From positions 62,001-126,000 of the forward strand of contig CANMML010000001.1 of the NCBI GenBank assembly GCA_947499005.1: DNA of 64,000 nucleotides, in the 5' to 3' direction. The DNA comes from an uncultured Aquimarina sp. GTDB taxonomy: Bacteria > Bacteroidota > Bacteroidia > Flavobacteriales > Flavobacteriaceae. Position numbers and translations under genes: made by a program. Every line of letters starts with the position of its first letter. The first letter of the stretch is position 1. A model generated the notes under the pieces. That model had not been told where the DNA came from. It searched no databases and worked only from the letters and a program-made list of their open reading frames with translations. This document shows, piece by piece, positions 26,551 to 34,286 of this stretch.

Positions 26551-27432
26551 ATGCAAACAACACAAAATGTGACTGATGCAGCTAAATCTGTAGGCTTAGA
26601 AGCAGGAGGTACTGTAATGAATTCATTGGGCGGATTCTTACATTCAATTCAAGATGGAGTAGGAAAATATGGTTTAAAAATCATCGGAGGGATTTTTGCC
26701 CTCATTATTGGGTTATGGATTATTAAGATGGTAATGAAGGCGGTTACTAAAGCCTTCGATAAAAGTAAAGTAGATGGTACTCTACGTCCTTTCTTAACGA
26801 CATTAGTTGGCTTCTTGTTAAAGTTATTGTTGTTTATTTCTATTGCTGGTATTGTAGGTATCCCTACAGCAACTTTTGCAGCTTTGGTAGCAGCAGTAGG
26901 ATTGGCAATAGGTGGAGCATTTAATGGTTCGCTAGGGCATATGGCAGCAGGGGTGATGTTACTGGTATTTCGTCCATTTAAAGTAGGAGATCTTATCGAA
27001 GTAGATGGCAAATTAGGCTTTGTAAAAGAAATCTCAGTTTTTGTAACGATCCTAGAAACATTTCAGAATAAAACGGAAATTATACCTAATGGAACAATTA
27101 CGTCTGGAACGATTACAAATTTAACGATGATAGGAAATCTTCGTGTAGATATGCCTTTTGGGATCAAATATGGAACGGATATCAAAAAAGCAAAAGAGAT
27201 TGTTATGAGTGTTATGGAAAATGACCCTAATGTACTTCAGGATCCAGCACCGAGAGTCGCTGTAAATAATTTAGGAGCTAATGGGTTAGAGTTATTGGCT
27301 TTACCATATGCTACTTGTGAAGCTTATTGGGATGTATATTGGGATACACGTCAAAAAATAGTAGAAGCATTAGGAGAGGCAGGATACGAAGCGCCACTTC
27401 CTCAGCGTTTAGTGACTATGAAAAATGCTTAA
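26551..27432 (+). CDS. Small-conductance mechanosensitive channel (MscS family)
   Basis: A 293-residue MscS-type channel with three membrane helices (about 38-60, 80-105, 108-135). The pore helix is glycine/alanine-rich (AALVAAVGLAIGGAFNGSLG), followed by the beta domain (FKVGDLIEVDGKLGFVKEIS, IIPNGTITSGTITNLT) and the C-terminal alpha/beta domain. It opens under membrane tension to release solutes in osmotic downshock. Single gene, closed by the hairpin at 27473-27509. Confidence 0.94.
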   Translation: MQTTQNVTDAAKSVGLEAGGTVMNSLGGFLHSIQDGVGKYGLKIIGGIFALIIGLWIIKMVMKAVTKAFDKSKVDGTLRPFLTTLVGFLLKLLLFISIAGIVGIPTATFAALVAAVGLAIGGAFNGSLGHMAAGVMLLVFRPFKVGDLIEVDGKLGFVKEISVFVTILETFQNKTEIIPNGTITSGTITNLTMIGNLRVDMPFGIKYGTDIKKAKEIVMSVMENDPNVLQDPAPRVAVNNLGANGLELLALPYATCEAYWDVYWDTRQKIVEALGEAGYEAPLPQRLVTMKNA

Positions 27433-27447
27433 AGCCGTAGGTAATGA

Positions 27448-27553
27448 GCTTTAAGCAATAGGCTAAAACTAAAAAAACACAATCTGAAATCTCGGATTGT
27501 GTTTTTTTATAAACAAAAATTAAGTTTAGAGCTTATTGTCTAAAGCTTATAGC
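27448..27553. repeat. Imperfect long inverted repeat around a bidirectional terminator
   Basis: AGCTTTAAGCAATAGGCTAA at 27448-27467 is roughly inverted in TTTAGAGCTTATTGTCTAAA near 27524-27543, with the terminator (27473-27509) inside. AGCTnTAAGCnATnnGCT-type low-complexity repeats recur between flavobacterial genes. Confidence 0.5.
27473..27509. terminator. Bidirectional terminator between mscS and sucC
   Basis: AACACAATC and GATTGTGTT form the stem; A-run before and seven Ts after serve both convergent genes. Confidence 0.8.
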
Positions 27554-27559
27554 TATTGG

Positions 27560-28753
27560 CTACGCCAATACTGCTTGTACTTTATCTGCAGCTTCTTGGA
27601 ATTGTACAGCACTTTGGACATTCAATCCACTATCGTCAATTAATTTTTTAGCGATATCAGCGTTAGTTCCTTGTAAACGAACGATGATAGGTACTTTAAT
27701 TGCGTCTCCCATATTTTTGTAGGCATCAACAACACCTTGTGCTACACGGTCACAACGAACGATTCCACCAAAAATATTGATTAAGATAGCAGCTACATTA
27801 TCGTCTTTTAAGATAATACGGAATGCCTCTTCAACACGTTTAGCATCTGCAGTACCACCAACGTCTAAGAAGTTAGCTGGTTCTCCACCTGCTTGTTTGA
27901 TAAGATCCATAGTAGCCATTGCTAATCCAGCACCGTTTACCATACATCCTACATTTCCATCAAGGTCAACATAGTTTAATCCTACTTCTTTAGCTTCAAC
28001 CTCTACAGGGTTTTCTTCAGAAACATCGCGCATTTCAGCATAATCTTTGTGACGGTAAAGTGCATTTTCATCTAAAGTCACTTTGGCATCAGCAGCTAAA
28101 ATTTGATCATCAGCAGTTTTAAAAACAGGGTTGATCTCAAATAAAGAAGAGTCTGAACCTACGTATGCACTATATAAAGCAGTAACAAACTTTGTCATGT
28201 CTTTAAATGCGGCACCTGATAAACCTAAGTTGAAAGCTACCTTACGAGCTTGGAATGGTAAAATTCCAGTTGCAGGATCGATTTCTTCCGTGAAAATTAA
28301 TTCAGGAGTTTTTTCTGCAACAGCTTCGATATCCATACCACCTTCTGTAGAATACATAATCATGTTTCTACCAGTAGCACGATTTAATAATACAGACATA
28401 TAAAATTCAGCCGGTTTTGAAGGGCCATCGTAGTAAACGTTTTGTGCAATTAATACTTTGCGTACTAATTTACCTTCAGCAGATGTTTGTGGAGTTATCA
28501 ACATCATCCCTAAAATTTGATCAGCATAGTTGCGAACCTCATCGATAGACTTTGCAATCTTAACTCCTCCACCTTTACCACGACCACCAGCATGAATTTG
28601 TGCTTTTACGGCAAATACCTCACTACCTGTAGCTTCATTGATTTTTTTCGCTGCTTCTACAGCTTCCTCAGGTGTTTCCACCACAATTTCCATAGGCACT
28701 TTTACACCAAAACTTTGTAAAATGCTTTTTGCTTGATATTCGTGTATATTCAT
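27560..28753 (-). CDS. sucC: Succinyl-CoA synthetase (ADP-forming) beta subunit
   Basis: A 397-residue ATP-grasp subunit of the TCA-cycle enzyme that makes ATP (or GTP) from succinyl-CoA. Typical segments are MNIHEYQAKSILQSFGV, KAQIHAGGRGKGGGVKIAKS, LFEINPVF and VNGAGLAMATMDLIK, then FLDVGGTADAKRVEEAF and INIFGGIVRCD. ATG 28753 is chosen: an open frame extends to 28822 but that stretch contains the promoter. The alpha subunit gene is not in the window, which is usual for Bacteroidota. Confidence 0.97.
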   Translation of the reverse strand: MNIHEYQAKSILQSFGVKVPMEIVVETPEEAVEAAKKINEATGSEVFAVKAQIHAGGRGKGGGVKIAKSIDEVRNYADQILGMMLITPQTSAEGKLVRKVLIAQNVYYDGPSKPAEFYMSVLLNRATGRNMIMYSTEGGMDIEAVAEKTPELIFTEEIDPATGILPFQARKVAFNLGLSGAAFKDMTKFVTALYSAYVGSDSSLFEINPVFKTADDQILAADAKVTLDENALYRHKDYAEMRDVSEENPVEVEAKEVGLNYVDLDGNVGCMVNGAGLAMATMDLIKQAGGEPANFLDVGGTADAKRVEEAFRIILKDDNVAAILINIFGGIVRCDRVAQGVVDAYKNMGDAIKVPIIVRLQGTNADIAKKLIDDSGLNVQSAVQFQEAADKVQAVLA

Positions 28754-28791
28754 AATTATTATATTCTCAATTGCTATTATAAAGGATGAAC

Positions 28792-28822
28792 CAAATGTAG
28801 AAAACCCACATTTCACTCGCAA
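28792..28822 (-). promoter_or_regulatory. Promoter of sucC
   Basis: Minus strand TTG at 28822-28820, a 20-bp spacer, and TACATTTG at 28799-28792; leader about 30-35 nt to the ATG at 28753. Confidence 0.7.
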
Positions 28823-28870
28823 GGAGATTTACATAAAAATTAGGTATTAATACTTAGATAGCTAAAGACT

Positions 28871-28970
28871 ATTTGCTGCCAGCTACGAGCAACCAGCTAT
28901 GAACTCAATACTATTATAGTTTTTTTGAAATTTGCTGGTAGCTGTTAGCTCGAAGCTCGTTGCCTATGAA
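28871..28970. repeat. AGCT-rich intergenic repeat between sucC and lysA
   Basis: TTTGCTGCCAGCTACGAGC at 28872-28890 is echoed by TTTGCTGGTAGCTGTTAGCT at 28931-28950 and by inverted CTCGTTGCCTATG. It is a low-complexity repeat of the kind scattered between flavobacterial genes; the -33 element of lysA lies at its edge. Confidence 0.45.
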
Positions 28971-28990
28971 TTATGATTTATGTAAATTTG
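28960..28990 (+). promoter_or_regulatory. Promoter of lysA
   Basis: TTG at 28960-28962, a 20-bp spacer, and TAAATTTG at 28983-28990; leader about 35 nt to ATG 29032. Confidence 0.7.
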
Positions 28991-29031
28991 CAAACTATTA
29001 AAATTAAAAATCAAGTTTAATTTAGTTCAAA

Positions 29032-30258
29032 ATGGAACAATCAGATTTATTAGCTATTGCCGAGCAGTACGGGAGTCCTGTATATGTTTATGATTCGGCA
29101 AAGATCGTATCGCAGTATCAACGTCTTTCAAACGCTTTTTCGGGGGTGAAGAAATTAAAGTTGAACTACGCAGTAAAGGCACTTTCAAACCTTTCGATCT
29201 TAAAGCTAATGAAATCGTTGGGTGCAGGATTGGATACGGTTTCTATTCAAGAAGTAAAAATGGGTCTTAAAGTAGGTGTAGATCCTAAAAATATCATTTT
29301 TACACCTAATGGAGTGTCTTTAGGAGAGATCGAAAAAGTAGCAGCATTAGGAGTTCAAATCAATATTGATAACTTATCTATTTTAGAGCAGTTTGGTACA
29401 CGTCACCCAAATATTCCTGTTTGTGTGCGTATCAATCCTCATATTATGGCAGGTGGAAATAGCAAAATTTCTGTAGGTCATATCGATTCTAAATTTGGAA
29501 TTTCTGTACATCAAACGCCACATATTCTTCGTATTGTAAAAAATACAGGGATGAAAATTAATGGGGTGCATATGCATACAGGAAGTGATATCCTTGATAT
29601 TGATGTATTTATTCAAGCAAGTGAGATTTTGTTTGATGTTGCACGTCAATTTAAAGATTTAGACTTTGTAGATTTTGGATCAGGATTCAAGGTGCCTTAT
29701 AAAGAAGGAGATATTGAAACGAATATTGAAGAGTTAGGTGAAAAATTAACAGAACGATTCAATACATTTTGTAAAAACTATGGGAAAGACTTAGAATTAG
29801 GTTTTGAACCAGGGAAGTTTTTAGTGAGTGAAGCTGGCCATTTCTTAGCTGAAGTGAATGTAGTGAAGCAAACAACTTCAACAGTTTTTGCAGGAGTCGA
29901 TTCAGGATTCAATCATTTGATTCGTCCGATGTTTTACGATTCGTATCATAGAATTGATAATATCAGTAATCCAGAAGGTCGTGAGCGTTTTTATAGCGTT
30001 GTGGGTTATATCTGTGAGACAGATACTTTTGGGGTTAATAGACGTATTAATGAGATTTCGGAAGGCGATATTCTGCGATTCAAGAATGCAGGGGCTTATT
30101 GTTTTTCAATGGCAAGTAATTACAATTCTCGTTTTAGACCAGCTGAAATTTTGTGGCATAATGGAGAGGCGAAATTAATCCGTAAAAGAGAAACGTTCGA
30201 TGATTTAATTGCAAATCAAATTGTAGTAGATCTCGAAACTGAAGCTATTCTAGAATAG
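29032..30258 (+). CDS. lysA: Diaminopimelate decarboxylase
   Basis: A 408-residue PLP-dependent decarboxylase of the alanine-racemase fold, last step of lysine synthesis (meso-DAP to lysine). The PLP lysine is in LNYAVKALSN near residue 48; the phosphate-binding and C-terminal active-site segments are GVHMHTGSDI, VDFGSGFKVPY, FEPGKFLVSEAG and CETDTFGVNR, followed by FKNAGAYCFSMASNYNSR. The length is normal. Monocistronic, with a strong terminator at 30372-30411. Confidence 0.95.
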   Translation: MEQSDLLAIAEQYGSPVYVYDSAKIVSQYQRLSNAFSGVKKLKLNYAVKALSNLSILKLMKSLGAGLDTVSIQEVKMGLKVGVDPKNIIFTPNGVSLGEIEKVAALGVQINIDNLSILEQFGTRHPNIPVCVRINPHIMAGGNSKISVGHIDSKFGISVHQTPHILRIVKNTGMKINGVHMHTGSDILDIDVFIQASEILFDVARQFKDLDFVDFGSGFKVPYKEGDIETNIEELGEKLTERFNTFCKNYGKDLELGFEPGKFLVSEAGHFLAEVNVVKQTTSTVFAGVDSGFNHLIRPMFYDSYHRIDNISNPEGRERFYSVVGYICETDTFGVNRRINEISEGDILRFKNAGAYCFSMASNYNSRFRPAEILWHNGEAKLIRKRETFDDLIANQIVVDLETEAILE

Positions 30259-30371
30259 AATTGTCACTCTTCGAGTTCATATTCGAAGTCTCCTTGAAAT
30301 AAATTTGTTTTACGATACTTACAGCTCTTGATTTTGTTAGGATTGGTAAGTGTAAACAAGTTAAAAATATT

Positions 30372-30411
30372 TAAAAGTCGTAAGCTGTATGATAAGCTTG
30401 CGACTTTTTTA
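30372..30411 (+). terminator. Terminator of lysA
   Basis: AAAAGTCGTAAGCT pairs with AGCTTGCGACTTTT (one G-U pair) and is followed by a T-run. Confidence 0.85.
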
Positions 30412-30443
30412 GTTAATTAACACTAACACTAAAAAATAACATC

Positions 30444-31205
30444 ATGAAAAAGTCACTATTTATTTTAGGGATCAGTAGTTTGTTTTCTTTGGGAATGAAT
30501 GCCCAGAGTAATGCAGCATCATTTACTTCTTCGATTGAGCAAGTACATCAAAAAGAAGCTTTTTTTAAGAAAAAAGGATTAACATACGATATCGATATTA
30601 AGTTTGGAGGGCAGCCTTATTTGAATGGTAAGGTCACTCAGACTACAGGTGGAGATAAAATAAAAATAGAGAAAAGTGATGGGTCTACTATTTTGTATGA
30701 CGGAACAAATGTAGTCGCTTCTGGGATTGATAAAGAAAAACTAGGAGGTGCTCGATTTGATATTTTTACATGGCCTTATTTTACAGGGTTTCCTTATAAA
30801 TTAAATGATCCAGGAACACAATGGTCTGAATTTGGAAAGAAGGCTTGGGGGAATCATCAATTGAATACAGCTAAATTGACTTTTGTATCAGGGACAGGAG
30901 ATGCACCTGATGATTGGTATGTTGTATATCAAAACCCTACCACTAAAATTTTAGAAGGAGCCGCTTATATTGTATCATTTGGAAAGGGTAAAGAAGCCGC
31001 AGAAAAGGAACCTCATGCGGTTAAATATTCTAATTTTATTAGTGTAGACGGAATTCCAATTCCGACAAAATGGACATACCATATGTGGACACCAGAAAAA
31101 GGGTATGGACAACAAATAGGGGAAGCGACCCTTAACAATGTGCTCTTTTTAGAAACGGCGGATTTTTCTAAACCTCAAAATGCATTAGAGGTTGTTGCTC
31201 CATAA
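30444..31205 (+). CDS. Exported protein of unknown function (DUF6503-like)
   Basis: A 253-residue protein with a signal peptide ending GMNAQ. The mature part is beta-rich (LTYDIDIKFGGQPYLNGKV, KIKIEKSDGSTILYDGTNVV) and resembles periplasmic lipoprotein-sorting-like (LolA/LppX fold) sheets and the DUF6503 proteins of Flavobacteriia; that likeness is from memory and is not certain. No catalytic motif is seen. Single gene, with its own small hairpins downstream. Confidence 0.6.
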   Translation: MKKSLFILGISSLFSLGMNAQSNAASFTSSIEQVHQKEAFFKKKGLTYDIDIKFGGQPYLNGKVTQTTGGDKIKIEKSDGSTILYDGTNVVASGIDKEKLGGARFDIFTWPYFTGFPYKLNDPGTQWSEFGKKAWGNHQLNTAKLTFVSGTGDAPDDWYVVYQNPTTKILEGAAYIVSFGKGKEAAEKEPHAVKYSNFISVDGIPIPTKWTYHMWTPEKGYGQQIGEATLNNVLFLETADFSKPQNALEVVAP

Positions 31206-31210
31206 ATTTA

Positions 31211-31253
31211 TTGGCACCGCCAAAGGGTATAATACTCCAAGGTTTGCCTTGGA
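31211..31253 (+). other. Two adjacent small hairpins
   Basis: TTGGC-acc-GCCAA (31211-31223) and TCCAAGG-tttg-CCTTGGA (31236-31253) directly after the stop of the exported-protein gene. No T-tail follows, so they may protect the 3' end or be a decayed repeat. Confidence 0.5.
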
Positions 31254-31339
31254 ATTAAAATGCTGTTTTTTATAAATATATCTTGGGGCTTACTTAGAGG
31301 TAATTTGTCATATCATAAAGATTTAACTTTAAAAAAATA

Positions 31340-31379
31340 AAAATGTCAATTTTAGTCTATCTAGGATTGACATTTTTTT
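31340..31379 (+). terminator. Terminator upstream of the DUF3052-like gene
   Basis: AAAATGTCAAT pairs with ATTGACATTTT and is followed by a T-run; probably ends transcripts from the exported-protein gene. Confidence 0.75.
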
Positions 31380-31405
31380 GTAAATTAACAATAAAGTAAT
31401 TAGAT

Positions 31406-31789
31406 ATGAGTAAGTTATTTCAGAGATTAGGGATCGGTGGAGCCGACGAGATTTTAGTATTGAATGAACCAGAAGGTTTTTGCACTGAGTTAGATCAGTT
31501 AAAAGGTGTTTTAGTACGTGAATCAGTAATTAGAACCTCTGAAATAGACTTTGCATTAATGTTTGTTACGGATCCTGAACAAATAGGAAAAAGAATAGAT
31601 ACAGTATATCCTAAATTGGTAGGAGATGCTGTAATCTGGTATGCATATCCCTCGGATCCTAGCAAGACCAAGATTACTGAAGAATACCCTTGGAAAATAT
31701 TAGGGGATTATAATTTAAAATTAATTGACACCATGCCAATTGGCGATGATTGGATCGGGATGCATTTTAGAAAGACAGAGTTTCTATAA
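31406..31789 (+). CDS. DUF3052-like small protein
   Basis: A 127-residue cytoplasmic protein whose pattern, LNEPEGFCTELDQL, EIDFALMFVTDPEQI, VIWYAYPSDPSKTKITEEY and a final GDDWIGMHFRK, matches the short DUF3052 family of unknown function (kiP-x-GF...WPK...TDLTE...W-x-x-x-KF). The stop is directly adjacent to the stop of the convergent tex gene with no spacer. Confidence 0.7.
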   Translation: MSKLFQRLGIGGADEILVLNEPEGFCTELDQLKGVLVRESVIRTSEIDFALMFVTDPEQIGKRIDTVYPKLVGDAVIWYAYPSDPSKTKITEEYPWKILGDYNLKLIDTMPIGDDWIGMHFRKTEFL

Positions 31790-33919
31790 TTAATCAATTA
31801 GGGATAACCCAATACGCTTTCGTTCTTCATCAACAGAAGTAACGGTGGCTATTACTTGTTGGTTGAGTTTGACTACTTCATTGGGGTCTTTTATAAATTG
31901 ATTGGCCAATTTAGAAATATGCACTAATCCACTTTCTTTGATCCCAATATCAACAAAGCATCCGAAATTAGTGATGTTGTTGATAATCCCAGGTAATTTC
32001 ATTCCCGTCTTTACATCCGAAATGGTTTGGATGGTTTCATCAAATGAAAAAGTTTTAATACCTGAACGTGGGTCTAATCCAGGTTTTTTTAGTTCTTTTT
32101 TTATGTCATTCAATGTTGGAAGTCCAGCATCTTCTGATAGGTAATTGTTTAAATTAATACGATCGATTAGATTGGTGTTTCCTATAAGCTCATCAATAGA
32201 AATACGTACATCTTTAGCCATTTGTCTTACTAAGGCATAGCGCTCTGGGTGAATTCCCGAGTTGTCTAATGGGTGTTCCCCATTTTTGATTCTTAAAAAG
32301 GCTGCACCTTGTTCAAAAGCTTTAGCGCCAAGGCCTTTTACTTTTTTTAGCTGAGCTCTAGAAGAAATCCCTTTTTGTTCGGTACGATAGGCTACTATAT
32401 TTTCAGCTAGTTTTGGTCCAATTCCAGAAACATAACTGAGTAAAGAGGCGCTAGCAGTATTCACATTGATTCCGACTGAATTTACACAGGACATTACTGT
32501 ATCATCAAGTTCTGCTTTTAATTGAGTTTGATTCACATCATGTTGATACTGTCCAATACCTAATGATTTTGGATCAATCTTTACTAACTCTGCTAATGGA
32601 TCTGCGAGGCGGCGTCCAATAGAAACTGCGCCACGAACAGTTACATCATAATCGGGAAATTCGGCGCGTGCAATGGCTGAAGCTGAATATATAGAAGCTC
32701 CACTTTCATTTACAACAAAGACTTTTACATCTTTATCAAAAGGCACTTTTTTTACAACGCGCTCCGTTTCTCTAGATGCTGTCCCATTTCCAATAGCAAT
32801 GGCTTCAATATGATAAGTATTAACTAGACTTTTTATTTTTTTGATAGCCTCAGAAGTTTTAGACTGAGGAGGATGTGGGTATATAGTTTCGTTGTGAAGC
32901 AGTTTTCCTTGAGCATCCAAGCATACTATTTTACACCCAGATTTAAAGCCTGGGTCAATACCCAAGATGCGTTTTTCTCCCAATGGAGCCGCGAGTAATA
33001 ATTGTTTTAAGTTTTCGGAAAATACTCCGATGGCTATTTTATCTGCTTTTTGTTTGGCTTCTTGTAGTGTTTCTGTCGCTAATGACGGAGCTAATAATCG
33101 AGTGTAGCTATCTGCAATGGCTGCAAAAATAACATCAGTACAGTCTTTGTTATCAGATTTGATAAAGAAAGTATCGATGCGATCTAGAGCTTCGTCCTTA
33201 TCTATAGTGATCTTTAAACGGATAATTTCTTCTTTTTCGGCACGAAGTAAAGCCAATAGACGGTGTGAAGGAATGCGATTCAAGCCTTCCGAATGATCGA
33301 AATACATTTCATATACCTTTGCTTCCGATAATTGATCTTTCCCTTTAATTACTTTAGATGTAATTATTGCTTTGCGTTGAAATAATTTTCGAATACTATT
33401 TCGTACTCCAGTATGTTCATTTACCCATTCCGCTATGATATGTTGCGCGCCTAATAAAGCTTCTTTGCTAGAGCTAATATTGGAATTGATGAATTGATTG
33501 GCTTTATATTCCAAACCATGTTCTCGCTGTGCCATTACAATTTTAGCCAAAGGTTCTAGCCCGTTTTCCTTTGCTAATGAAGCTTTTGTTTTTCGCTTTT
33601 TCTTAAAAGGGAGGTATATATCTTCTAGCTGCGTCAAGTCAAAAGAAGCTTCAATCTTAGATTTTAAATCTGTTGTCAAAGATCCTTGCTCTTCAATACT
33701 TTTTAGAATTGACCCTTTACGCTTTTCAATTTCAAGAAAAGACTCCCAACTTTTTTTGATTCCTGCAATTTCAACTTCATCAAGATTTCCCGTTTTCTCT
33801 TTTCGGTATCTAGAAATAAAAGGAACAGTAGCTCCTTCTTTTAATAAATCGAGCGTATTGGAAATATTTTTATCTGATAAGCCAGATTGTTTTTTGATGA
33901 ATTGAATTTCGGTCATCAT
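31790..33919 (-). CDS. tex: Tex family RNA-binding protein
   Basis: A 709-residue Tex/YhgF protein. Domains in order: N-terminal helical region (1-200), YqgF/RNase H-like domain (about 315-450; ILGIDPGFKSGCKIVCLD, AIGNGTASRETERVV), helix-hairpin-helix pair (about 475-570; SYVSGIGPKLAENIV, LKKVKGLGAKAFEQGAAFLR) and C-terminal S1 RNA-binding domain (about 630-705; GIINNITNFGCFVDIGIKESGLVHIS, split here: GCFVDIGIKESGLVH). Tex binds nucleic acids and affects transcription; its exact role is unclear. Two adjacent ATGs (33919 and 33916) are both possible starts. Confidence 0.95.
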   Translation of the reverse strand: MMTEIQFIKKQSGLSDKNISNTLDLLKEGATVPFISRYRKEKTGNLDEVEIAGIKKSWESFLEIEKRKGSILKSIEEQGSLTTDLKSKIEASFDLTQLEDIYLPFKKKRKTKASLAKENGLEPLAKIVMAQREHGLEYKANQFINSNISSSKEALLGAQHIIAEWVNEHTGVRNSIRKLFQRKAIITSKVIKGKDQLSEAKVYEMYFDHSEGLNRIPSHRLLALLRAEKEEIIRLKITIDKDEALDRIDTFFIKSDNKDCTDVIFAAIADSYTRLLAPSLATETLQEAKQKADKIAIGVFSENLKQLLLAAPLGEKRILGIDPGFKSGCKIVCLDAQGKLLHNETIYPHPPQSKTSEAIKKIKSLVNTYHIEAIAIGNGTASRETERVVKKVPFDKDVKVFVVNESGASIYSASAIARAEFPDYDVTVRGAVSIGRRLADPLAELVKIDPKSLGIGQYQHDVNQTQLKAELDDTVMSCVNSVGINVNTASASLLSYVSGIGPKLAENIVAYRTEQKGISSRAQLKKVKGLGAKAFEQGAAFLRIKNGEHPLDNSGIHPERYALVRQMAKDVRISIDELIGNTNLIDRINLNNYLSEDAGLPTLNDIKKELKKPGLDPRSGIKTFSFDETIQTISDVKTGMKLPGIINNITNFGCFVDIGIKESGLVHISKLANQFIKDPNEVVKLNQQVIATVTSVDEERKRIGLSLID

Positions 33920-34286
33920 AGAAATAAGAAAGTTCAGAATTTAGAGAAACGAATTTAAGTTATTCTTTGTAAGTAGAGAGGAGTAATAGTTATAATAGAA
34001 ATAGGTCTAGGGTTTAAAACACTCATTTTTTTGAATAGAGCTTGTGGAAAAAAGTAAGATGAACTGCAATCGGATGTTGGTTTGATGTTTTTTTTAAATT
34101 AAGAGTTAAAGCGACTATCACAAAATGAGCAGAAAATAAAAGATATGAAGCGCACTCTTGAGATTCTTATTAATATGTAAAAAATGCGCATGATGTAAAC
34201 TGTAAAATATTGTTAAATGGCTTGATTTCAGTGGTGTGCGGCTTGGTGTTTTAGTAGTTTTGAAGGACAACTAAGAAAAAAATATT
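33920..34286. other. Gap between tex and cellulase
   Basis: 367 bp of AT-rich sequence between divergent genes with no gene I can support. TAGTTTTG at 34255-34262 fits the -7 consensus for the cellulase gene (ATG 34287), without a well-placed -33 element. Confidence 0.4.

Noticed and set aside
28754..28822. N-terminal extension of SucC
   Set aside because: It overlaps the TTG-N20-TACATTTG promoter and precedes the canonical MNIHEYQAK start.
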